64,000 bases of DNA from Xanthocytophaga flava (lineage in GTDB: Bacteria > Bacteroidota > Bacteroidia > Cytophagales > 172606-1): contig NZ_JASJOR010000004.1 of NCBI RefSeq assembly GCF_030068545.1, forward strand, positions 310,001 through 374,000. The letters are read 5' to 3'. Under the pieces are notes generated by a model. It had not been told where the DNA came from. It worked only from the letters and a program-made list of their open reading frames with translations, and made no database searches. Below, piece after piece: positions 46,625-55,052 of the stretch. Both the position numbers and the translations under genes were made by a program. The stretch's first letter is position 1, and each line of letters starts with the position of its first letter.

Positions 46625-48244
46625 TTAATAACCTGGATTTTGTGTCAATGTGGTATTTAATACTTTCGCATTGGTTGGAACAGGGAATATACGACGATAG
46701 GTCTCTGCATTAGTTTTGTATCCCCACTGACCTTCATATTTTCCAAAACGAATCATATCATTACGATGCCATGTCTCTGCAACAAATTCACGACATCTCT
46801 CTTCATACAATTGTTCCAAGGATACATCATCCCAGGAAGCAGATGTTGAGCGATTATCACGAACCATCTTCACCAGAGAAGGAGCAGTATGTCCAAGTGT
46901 TGGTGAGCCTCCACGTAAGATGGCTTCAGCCTTCATAAGAATGATATCTGAATAGCGAAATACAGGCATATCATTATTTTGATTCCGGGTTACAGAAGAA
47001 GCATCTGGATAAAACTTAGTGTTCCGATATCCCATATTCCAAGAAATTTCATCATTCCCGCAATCAAAAGCAGCGACACTTCTTCTCAAAATTACCTCCG
47101 GTGTAAGAACAACCTGATAGGTACGCTTTACAGAAGATGTATCTGTAGACTTCTCATCATATTCTTTTGGAGTTAAAGGAGTACTAAGAATAGGAGTAAC
47201 CCCATCATTCATATACTGAGGTCCTGTAAGCCACTGTTTATTTCTCACATCATTTGGGTCATCAAAGTGTGCGTAAAATTCAGGAAGAGTACTTTCAGCG
47301 CCAGCAGGATTGTACGGCATACCAAACTTAGCTCTCTCTGATCGGGGAATCTCGTATCTGGCCCGATACATATATCCATTTGTCCCTGATAGAGGTGTTG
47401 CAGCTGGATCAAAAGGAATGGCAAAAATGAATTCTTTCATCTGAGGGCCATTTTCCGGATAAAACATTCGCAAATAAGAACTCATAGGTTCTATAAAATA
47501 TTTATTAGAGCTGATAATTTTATCGCAAGCAGCAATACAATCATTGGTACGGGCTGTCCCTGTATATACTTCTGCATTCAGATACATTTTAGCCAACAGT
47601 GCATAAGCCATATATTTATTGCATCTGCCATACATAACAGGTCCCGTATCCTCACTCAGATAGGGCAACACTGTATTTATCTCAGACTCAATAAAGTTGA
47701 ACACCTGTGCACGTGGAGTAGTTGGATGAGGTGTAAAGTCACCATACAATGTATCTAAGGGAATATTACCATAAAGATCCATCATCATAAAGTAAGAGAG
47801 TGCTCTTACCATTCGCAACTCAGCAATTGTTGAGTTCTTATAACTCGCATTTGCAGGAATAGATTCTTTTAAGATAGCAAGTGCCTGATTTGTTGTACCA
47901 ATTATTCTTGATAACCAGGACCAACAGGAAGCCGTCCATGGATGATCAGGTGTCCAGCTGTGATAATGTAACATCAGATAGTTCTGATTATCATACCAGT
48001 TCCCACCTCTGGCAGGCAAAATCGCTTCGTCTGTACTTAATGTCTGCATGAACCAATAATCCAACGCATAATTCCCTCTCAATGCGGCATAAGAAGTTCC
48101 CGCTGACTGGATAAACTGTAATGAATCCTGAGGAAATACATCTGGTGTAAGCTTAGTGGTTACTGGAACATCAATCATATGACATGCTTCCAGAAAAGAC
48201 ACCATCAAAATACACAATGAAAAATAATATATCTTTCTTTTCAT
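46625..48244 (-). CDS. SusD/RagB-family glycan-binding lipoprotein
   Basis: 539 residues, lipoprotein signal with lipobox FLEAC (Cys21), exposed on the outer membrane surface. TPR-like helical scaffold: IGTTNQALAILKES, IAELRMVRALSYFMMMDLYGNIPLD (typical SusD core) and YMAYALLAKMYLNAEVYTG; the C-terminal RagB part ends with YEERCREFVAETWHRNDMIRFGKY and FPVPTNAKVLNTTLTQNPGY. It acts as a lid on the SusC channel encoded 32 bp upstream and captures oligosaccharides. The ligand is not predictable from sequence. Confidence 0.95.
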   Translation of the reverse strand: MKRKIYYFSLCILMVSFLEACHMIDVPVTTKLTPDVFPQDSLQFIQSAGTSYAALRGNYALDYWFMQTLSTDEAILPARGGNWYDNQNYLMLHYHSWTPDHPWTASCWSWLSRIIGTTNQALAILKESIPANASYKNSTIAELRMVRALSYFMMMDLYGNIPLDTLYGDFTPHPTTPRAQVFNFIESEINTVLPYLSEDTGPVMYGRCNKYMAYALLAKMYLNAEVYTGTARTNDCIAACDKIISSNKYFIEPMSSYLRMFYPENGPQMKEFIFAIPFDPAATPLSGTNGYMYRARYEIPRSERAKFGMPYNPAGAESTLPEFYAHFDDPNDVRNKQWLTGPQYMNDGVTPILSTPLTPKEYDEKSTDTSSVKRTYQVVLTPEVILRRSVAAFDCGNDEISWNMGYRNTKFYPDASSVTRNQNNDMPVFRYSDIILMKAEAILRGGSPTLGHTAPSLVKMVRDNRSTSASWDDVSLEQLYEERCREFVAETWHRNDMIRFGKYEGQWGYKTNAETYRRIFPVPTNAKVLNTTLTQNPGY

Positions 48245-48276
48245 ATATCTTCTTTATAAATAGAAACCGGTCTTTG

Positions 48277-51200
48277 TTAGAATGATAAATTCACACCCAA
48301 TAAGAATGTACGGGTTTTAGGATAAAAGTTATTGGAATCCACTCCTGGAGCAGTGCCACCCTGATTAATTTCAGGATCAACACCAGTATACTTTGTTATA
48401 ATAAAGGCATTATTCACAGAAGTATACACACGAAGGCTTCGAATAGACTGCCCCAGATTTTTAAAGCTATATCCCAACGTAGCATTATCAAGACGTACAT
48501 ATGTTCCACTTTCAATGAATCGGGATGAATATTTATACACATTACGATCTGATACAGGTTCATTTGCAGCATCATTCAAAATGTTAGCACTTGTTGCGGT
48601 CTCAAGTCTGAATAATTCCGCCCTTGTAGCATTAAATATTTTCCCACCAAATGAACCTCTGAAGAATAGGTTCAAATCGAAATTTTTATAGGTCAACGTA
48701 TTACTCCACCCTACCAATAATTTAGGTTGTGGACTACCCAGATAATGATAGTCTCTTCCAATGGCAGGAGATGTAGAAGCAATACCTTCTCTATTTATAT
48801 ACTGTGAGGTGCCGGCACTATCTTTTCCTGCATATTGTAGCGAAAAGAACTCACCCAATGGCTTACCTGATTTCAGTATTTGTAAAGTACTTCCCGTTTG
48901 TCCACCTCCATCAGGTTGAGTAATACGCGTAGAATCCCCACCTGTAAATAGAGGATTAGTTAAACTTAGTATTTTATTCGTATTATGAGCAAAATTTATA
49001 CTGGTATTCCAGGTGAATCCATTATTTGCTTTTACAGGTGTAGCACTTAAAGATACTTCAATCCCTCTATTATCCATACTTCCACCGTTTGCTACAATCT
49101 GTCCGGAAGGTCCGCGTGCAGGATCTACAGCATAGGTAGTAATCATCCCTGTAGTCTTCTTGTCATAGACTTCCACCGTACCTGAAAGTTTACCACTTAG
49201 TATAGTAAAGTCTAAGCCTATATTGGCAGTAGCTGTTTTTTCCCACTTCAAATCAGGATTACTTAACTGTGTAGGACCATAAGCGCCTAACTGTACACCA
49301 TTATAGTAGAATGTACCAAGACTACCAGAAATAAATTGAGCTGTATAGGGATTGAATCCTGAAGCATTACCTGTTACTCCATAACTAGCACGCAACTTCA
49401 AGTCATTTACAAAAGATTGAGATTTCATAAATGCTTCATCTGCAATTCGCCAGGCTACACCGATAGAAGGAAAGTAACCCCAACGGTTATTAGCTCCAAA
49501 TACAGAGCTTCCATCTCTTCTTATAGATCCCTGCAACAAGTATTTATCCTTAAAGCTATAATTCAAACGGGCAAAGTCAGAAATCATCCGATAATGCTGA
49601 TATACTTCATCAGATCCAAAACCTATTCTAAAGGACGACACAGCATAAGGATTGCTCAAAGCAAAATTATTATATCCTATATTATCTACAGGTAAGTTGG
49701 TTGTAGTAGCCTGAATACCATCTCCAAACTCATTATCCTGCCAGGAATAACCCAAAACCAGGTTAATATCATGACTTCCAAACTGTTTAGCCCATGTTAC
49801 AAAACTCTCTACCACTTTTCGTGTATCCTGATAGCTACTGCGTAATGCAAACCCATTAGTACCAAATGTAACAGGTTGTCGTACTCCGGGAGGCTCAGGA
49901 TTGCTATAGAATGTAGCATTATAATTCTTAGAATAATAACTATCATAAAACTCACCATGCAGATAGGTAGTATTCTGATACGATACATTCAAATCATAAG
50001 TAAGTCCTAATGGAAGATTTACATGTGTTGTAAAAGCAGCCACTAATGCATTTGTTTTTGTATCATCCTGTCCATGTTCAATCATTGCTACAGGATTGTA
50101 ATATGCTCCTGGTTTATCAAAATTTTCATAGAAGCTTCCATCTGCATTCCTAATTGGTGAAACAGGTAAATATTTTACCACTTGCTGTAATACTACATTA
50201 CGCATTGGTGTATTTGAAGCTTTTGTATTTGAATTAGATACATTCAAACCAAACTTCACCTTATCATTCAAAGCCGAGTGTTCTATATTTAAACGTGCAA
50301 TCACACGTTCCTGCGCACTTTTCAGTAAAATACCTTCTTTACGGGCATAATTGATACTTGCATTATAACTACTATGTTCTGTACCGCCACTAAAGGACAA
50401 ATTATGGTTTGTGGAAAAAGCAGAAGATTTTTGTATTGCACTCTGCCAATTTGTATTGGCTCCCTCATCATCTGAAGGTACAGGTATACTATTCTTTTGC
50501 CAGAACGTTCTCAGTTGGTTTCCATTCATCAGATCAAGCTGGTTCGAAACCTTTTCCATACCTATATATCCATTGTAGCCAACTTGCATTTGTCCTTTTT
50601 TTCCTTTCTTAGTAGTAACCATAATAACTCCATTGGCAGCCCTGTTACCATAGATAGCAGTAGCAGATCCATCTTTCAATACATCAATAGAAGCAATATC
50701 ATCTGGAGCTATAATGGAAATATCAGCACCAATCACACCATCAATAACATATAGAGGAGATTGCGAACTGTTTAGTGTAGAGGCACCACGTAAAATAACG
50801 GCAGCGGTTCTGTTTGGATCACCACTGGCAGTAATATTTAAACCGGGAACCTTTCCTTGTAGTAACTGGCCTACGTCTGTAATAGCCCCTCTGTTAAGTT
50901 CTTCTGGCTTAACATTAGTAATGGCACTAGTCAGGTTCTTACGTGATTGGGTTCCATATCCTACTACTACTACTTCACCTAATGTTTGAATATCTGGTAC
51001 CAGGGCCACATCAATAGTTGTTTGATTGTTAACAGCTATTTTCTCCTGTACATACCCTACAAAAGTGAAAATCAATTGAGCATTGGCTCCAGCCTTTAAT
51101 GTGTACACACCATTCACATCTGTAACGGTTCCGGTAGTGGTACCTTCTACTAAAATAGAGACTCCAGGTAGAGTTTCTCCATTACTGGCTGATGTAACCT

Positions 51201-51306
51201 TCCCTGATACAGTTACTTCAGACTGTCCAAACAATTGCGAAGGCATTGCAAGTGACAGAAACAGAAGCAGAAAGAGAAGAGATTTGAAATGTAGATGTTT
51301 TTTCAT
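48277..51306 (-). CDS. SusC/RagA-family TonB-linked outer-membrane transporter
   Basis: 1009 residues. Signal peptide (to about 28, LFGQ), carboxypeptidase-regulatory-like domain (about 32-110, VTVSGKVTSASNGETLPGVSI), TonB box-like region VVVGYGTQSRK (about 113-124), plug domain (about 125-235) with the SusC signature SIDVLKDGSATAIYGNRAANGVIMVTT, then a 22-strand barrel ending FLLGVNLSF with a terminal phenylalanine. No STN domain, so no anti-sigma partner is expected; control is probably by the LacI-type gene just upstream. Imports oligosaccharides together with SusD. Confidence 0.96.
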   Translation of the reverse strand: MKKHLHFKSLLFLLLFLSLAMPSQLFGQSEVTVSGKVTSASNGETLPGVSILVEGTTTGTVTDVNGVYTLKAGANAQLIFTFVGYVQEKIAVNNQTTIDVALVPDIQTLGEVVVVGYGTQSRKNLTSAITNVKPEELNRGAITDVGQLLQGKVPGLNITASGDPNRTAAVILRGASTLNSSQSPLYVIDGVIGADISIIAPDDIASIDVLKDGSATAIYGNRAANGVIMVTTKKGKKGQMQVGYNGYIGMEKVSNQLDLMNGNQLRTFWQKNSIPVPSDDEGANTNWQSAIQKSSAFSTNHNLSFSGGTEHSSYNASINYARKEGILLKSAQERVIARLNIEHSALNDKVKFGLNVSNSNTKASNTPMRNVVLQQVVKYLPVSPIRNADGSFYENFDKPGAYYNPVAMIEHGQDDTKTNALVAAFTTHVNLPLGLTYDLNVSYQNTTYLHGEFYDSYYSKNYNATFYSNPEPPGVRQPVTFGTNGFALRSSYQDTRKVVESFVTWAKQFGSHDINLVLGYSWQDNEFGDGIQATTTNLPVDNIGYNNFALSNPYAVSSFRIGFGSDEVYQHYRMISDFARLNYSFKDKYLLQGSIRRDGSSVFGANNRWGYFPSIGVAWRIADEAFMKSQSFVNDLKLRASYGVTGNASGFNPYTAQFISGSLGTFYYNGVQLGAYGPTQLSNPDLKWEKTATANIGLDFTILSGKLSGTVEVYDKKTTGMITTYAVDPARGPSGQIVANGGSMDNRGIEVSLSATPVKANNGFTWNTSINFAHNTNKILSLTNPLFTGGDSTRITQPDGGGQTGSTLQILKSGKPLGEFFSLQYAGKDSAGTSQYINREGIASTSPAIGRDYHYLGSPQPKLLVGWSNTLTYKNFDLNLFFRGSFGGKIFNATRAELFRLETATSANILNDAANEPVSDRNVYKYSSRFIESGTYVRLDNATLGYSFKNLGQSIRSLRVYTSVNNAFIITKYTGVDPEINQGGTAPGVDSNNFYPKTRTFLLGVNLSF

Positions 51307-51396
51307 TGGCAGTTAAAATGGGTTTAATTCAAATCAACTACCGAATATCAATATAGTACTTTTTAAATAAAAATTTTAGAATAACTAATTTCTATG

Positions 51397-51406
51397 CAAA
51401 CGTTTG
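51397..51406. promoter_or_regulatory. Candidate LacI-family operator (CAAACGTTTG)
   Basis: A perfect 10-bp palindrome centred on CG, as LacI-family operators are, in the gap between the regulator gene and susC, about 90 bp upstream of the susC start. It is followed by a second half-site-like ATCGTTT. Confidence 0.6.
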
Positions 51407-51439
51407 AAATCGTTTTTGTCCAACTCCGAAAAGAAATTA

Positions 51440-52483
51440 TCATGATCTCCGGGACGAATCCCGCACAATTAATTCCGAATCTAGGACACAGTTTTGAGGA
51501 GAGACAGAGGAAGAACCTGATGTCAGGGACTCGATAAACAGACGGGCCGCTTCTGTTCCAATTTGCTTGCTCTGACGTTTCACAGAAGTGAGTGATGGCT
51601 GAAAATATTCTGCTATAGGACTATTATCAAATCCAACCAAAGCAATATCTGTTGGCACATTCAATGCATATTCCTTAATGATTTTTAATGCGCCAAAACA
51701 AACCTGATCATTGACACCAAATATGCCATCTGGTCTATCTTTCAGATTCAGAAGGTATTGTGTAGGCATTAACCCACTCTCTATATTGAAATTGGCCTCT
51801 GCTATCAATGTCTCATTGACAGGTAATCGATGATCAATCAAACAATCGATATAGCCTTTATAACGCTGTTCTGCTACTGTAAGCCCTTTCGGACCTCGTA
51901 AGTGAGCAATTCGCTTACAACCTACTTCAATCAAGTGTTGAGTAGCTCTATAAGCACCTTGATAATCATTTATTGTAACACCAAAAGCTGGAAAATGATC
52001 ATACTCACGATCTATGAATATCAGCGGAATATTCCGTTTAAGTATTTGTTCCAGGTGGGAATGATCTTTGGAATCGTAGGTTTCTTGTGATACAGACATA
52101 AAAATGGCATCTACCCGATTAGACAGAAGCCGTTCCACATACTCTTTCTCCAGTATCTGACTCTCATTGGTAATACATATATTTACCAAGTATCCTAATG
52201 GCTGCAACACAGACTGCAAGCCATTTACCATAGCAGCTTCATGAAAATGGCTGATATTAGGCAGGATCACCCCTATTATTTTGGTTGATTTATTTAAAAG
52301 GCTCAATGAAACGGAGTTTTTTTGATATCCCATCCGCCGAGCATATTCCTGTATAGTGTTTCTTGTTTCAATATTGATCAACGGATGATTATTTAATGCT
52401 CTCGATACAGTAGAGGGAGAACACTTAAACTTTTGAGCAATATCTTTAATCGTAATTATTTTTGGCGTTGAATCCAATGACAT
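51440..52483 (-). CDS. LacI-family transcriptional regulator
   Basis: 347 residues. N-terminal helix-turn-helix (about 11-60): ITIKDIAQKFKCSPSTVSRALNNHP, then the hinge helix region and a periplasmic-binding-protein-like sensor domain (about 68-347) with IIGVILPNISHFHEAAMVNGL, IFIDREYDHFPAFGVTINDYQGAYRATQHLIEVGCKRIAHLRGP, DGIFGVNDQVCFGALKI and the late PSLTSVKRQSKQIGTEAARLF. It most likely represses or activates the susC operon 133 bp downstream, on the same strand, in response to a sugar. In Bacteroidota, LacI regulators of such loci often replace SusR or ECF/anti-sigma control. Confidence 0.93.
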   Translation of the reverse strand: MSLDSTPKIITIKDIAQKFKCSPSTVSRALNNHPLINIETRNTIQEYARRMGYQKNSVSLSLLNKSTKIIGVILPNISHFHEAAMVNGLQSVLQPLGYLVNICITNESQILEKEYVERLLSNRVDAIFMSVSQETYDSKDHSHLEQILKRNIPLIFIDREYDHFPAFGVTINDYQGAYRATQHLIEVGCKRIAHLRGPKGLTVAEQRYKGYIDCLIDHRLPVNETLIAEANFNIESGLMPTQYLLNLKDRPDGIFGVNDQVCFGALKIIKEYALNVPTDIALVGFDNSPIAEYFQPSLTSVKRQSKQIGTEAARLFIESLTSGSSSVSPQNCVLDSELIVRDSSRRS

Positions 52484-53276
52484 ACTTTTTAATGAAGTAA
52501 TACTTGTTAGGCTTAATCCCTCTTAAGAATATTTGTATCATGGCAACAGTTAAAACAAATCACCAGATCATATAAAGGCTATTCATTCTCAATCACAAAA
52601 AAATACCCGATTGGACAATCAACTTCTTTTTTCGGGAATTTATTACAATAAATACAATTTATCCAAAATAACATATTTAGATAGAAATTGTATTTTATTC
52701 AGATAACAAATTTTGCTACTATAGTAAGCTACTATTGATTAAGATAACATTGATTACCAGAAGGCAAACGAGTGTTAGTAACAGAAGTGTGTAACTAGTT
52801 AAAAAATAATGAATCATGGAGAGAAGCATATATTCTATCTAAAGAATAAGATAGCACGCATTTCACAGACAATACCTGAAGGATCTTACACCTATAGCTA
52901 TGTATAGTGTATTGGAAAAATCTTTCTGTGGTTAAAAGTATTCTGTTTTTATAATTGCTATTTTGAAAAGTCCTTTGTATTGCTTATTCAAGTAAAATAA
53001 GTTTGTGCTACTTAAACTAAGTATAATCAGACTGTTTAACATCCTGTCCTTAGTTCTTTTCAAGTTTCTGAATTACTAAGGTACTCAGCCTGTATGTGCA
53101 TTGCCGACTATCTCTTGCGTAGCAAAGTATATAATACAACAAGAGAAAACTTTAACTACCTATACATTGACAGGCGTTCATCAATTGGGCTTAACTTAAT
53201 ACTAAAAAATAGTTTTCACAAAACCTAATTACAGAAACAAAATCATTATCAAACTAGTAGCATTCTTACCCTGGTA
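52484..53276. other. Intergenic region, no gene seen
   Basis: About 790 bp between the LacI-type gene and a hypothetical gene on the same strand. AT-rich with many stop codons in all frames; no RNA gene or clear repeat recognised. It contains the promoter of the regulator at its left end. Confidence 0.5.
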
Positions 53277-53876
53277 TCAAGGATTGCCCAGCATATATTT
53301 CCAACCCCATTCTTTAAAATAAGCATTAACACTTTTAAGCCGCTCATAGCAAAACTCGCCAAAATAAAAACCCTTACTGGCATACACCTGTCTACAAGAA
53401 AAACACATTTCAAAATAGGCAAATGGTGTATCAGACTCATCATAGAATATGATTCCATGATGAGGTTCATAACAGATTGCTTGTTCCGGTAGCGTTCCGT
53501 CCTTCGGAGTTATTCGTTTATAGAAAAGATTCAGAAAGGAGTTCATTTCCTTACCCGTTAACGCCTTTCGTTCCTGAACAACAGAACTATCCAAACTAAC
53601 TAACAAGCTGTCGGCTTTCCAAGCCCATATTCTTACATATGTTGGTTTTATCTTCCCTGTATGTTTATATATTTCTATATCTATCTTATTTTTAGGTATT
53701 ACCTTCACCCTATCCACAAAACTAATCACCACAATTTTACAGGTCCTCTTCACTAATGAAACCGTATCCAGTGACTTTACCTGCGAGCAACTTTTGAAAA
53801 TATCCTGATAAATCTGAGAAAAAATCTTTGGAGAGTATAGAATGAGAAGAATACTCAAAAGCAGCTTATTGCTCAT
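53277..53876 (-). CDS. Secreted hypothetical protein with a C-terminal cysteine motif
   Basis: 199 residues, signal peptide 1-21 (KIFSQ). The C-terminal half has CYEPHHGIIFYDESDTPFAYFEMCFSCRQVY followed by GEFCYERLKSVNAYFKEWGW. The pattern CYxPxHGIxFYD...CFxC recurs in small Bacteroidota and other bacterial proteins of unknown function; the paired cysteines could bind metal or form a disulfide. It is not obviously linked to its neighbours. Confidence 0.7.
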   Translation of the reverse strand: MSNKLLLSILLILYSPKIFSQIYQDIFKSCSQVKSLDTVSLVKRTCKIVVISFVDRVKVIPKNKIDIEIYKHTGKIKPTYVRIWAWKADSLLVSLDSSVVQERKALTGKEMNSFLNLFYKRITPKDGTLPEQAICYEPHHGIIFYDESDTPFAYFEMCFSCRQVYASKGFYFGEFCYERLKSVNAYFKEWGWKYMLGNP

Positions 53877-53917
53877 TTTGGAAAACAGAATGTATATATA
53901 AATTCATTGAAGACCAA

Positions 53918-54760
53918 TTATTGCATAAGTAGAGCCCCATATATAAATCCTACAATTCCCGCTAATAGAAAGAATAGCATATAAGCTATTACATAGTTCA
54001 TTAGAGATTTAACAGCAGCAGTAAAATAGCTTTTTCGATAAAAAAACAATACGCCTACAACTGAATAATATATAGCAGCAATGGATGTAGATAGTATGCT
54101 ATCTATGATAAAGTGTGTAGGGAAATATCGGTATAACAAATAACCCGGAATAGAAAATAGTGCGCTCTGTGCCATTGTATAGGTATTCATTAGCAAATGC
54201 TCTGCATAGGTGTATCTCTGCTTTCTAAAAAACACACTGGAACCTAAGGCCAGAATTGGAATCAGAATAGCATACATGAATTGAGGATTCTGAGTAATAA
54301 ATTGCTGAAACTGCTGAACTCTTGCATTGGCAGTCTGATATTTTTCCTGCTGTTTTTTATTTTTAAAAACGGGTTTTTGCGTTTGTACCTGTTCTGTTAT
54401 CTTCTGAGTAAATGCATCCATATCCAGTATGGAAAATCCTATAAATGTACTGATACCCAACCAAAGCAGCAGATATTTAACGGGGTTGGTGTATATGATC
54501 CTTTTTCCGGTAATGTAATCAGCTATTACTCCCTGAGGCCGGGTAAACATCTTCGTTGTTGTAAAAAGAAATCCTCTGTCAAAATCAACCAGTGACTCAT
54601 AAGCCAGTGAGAGCAATTCTTTTATTGTTAACCGGGGTTGCAGCTGTCGTTGTCCGCAATGTCCACAAAATGTTTCGGTTACCGGATTGCCACAATTCTT
54701 ACAGTCAGCAGGCTGGACTTCTTTTAAAACAGCGGTTTGTGCGTGTTCAGAATGTATCAT
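53918..54760 (-). CDS. DUF3667 family membrane protein with zinc ribbon
   Basis: 280 residues from ATG 54760 (the frame is open to 54802; the inner start agrees with the usual length). A four-cysteine ribbon CKNCGNP...CGHCGQ (about 20-37) is followed by the family-typical TIKELLSLAYESLVDFDRGFLFTTTKMFTRPQGVI and ITGKRIIYTNPVKYLLL, then four to five membrane helices (from about 92). DUF3667 proteins are common in Bacteroidota; function unknown. Confidence 0.85.
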   Translation of the reverse strand: MIHSEHAQTAVLKEVQPADCKNCGNPVTETFCGHCGQRQLQPRLTIKELLSLAYESLVDFDRGFLFTTTKMFTRPQGVIADYITGKRIIYTNPVKYLLLWLGISTFIGFSILDMDAFTQKITEQVQTQKPVFKNKKQQEKYQTANARVQQFQQFITQNPQFMYAILIPILALGSSVFFRKQRYTYAEHLLMNTYTMAQSALFSIPGYLLYRYFPTHFIIDSILSTSIAAIYYSVVGVLFFYRKSYFTAAVKSLMNYVIAYMLFFLLAGIVGFIYGALLMQ

Positions 54761-55052
54761 TTTATTTGAGAAGGCTAGTATACTTGCATCGCAATCTAAC
54801 AACTATTCTCATAACTTCAGATAGGCTCCTGTTTTTCCTTTGACTCTGTCTAACAAATACTCGTTTTCTTCTCAATCCAATTCCCGGATAAGTACACTTT
54901 TAAAGATGTGCCAGCAAAACTGATACCCCCAATTACTGTATACATTGGCAAATCCCATTCGTTCATCGAACAACTCAAAATCAGCAAGTCACTAAAATGA
55001 TTTTAGAGGAATATACCTATACAAAACACCAATGCACACATTAAAACCTTCT

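Noticed and set aside
37913..52483. Heparan sulfate or glycosaminoglycan degradation locus
   Set aside because: HGSNAT- and NAGLU-like genes suggest it, but there are no sulfatases, heparinase-type lyases or unsaturated glucuronyl hydrolases, and MIOX would have no role.
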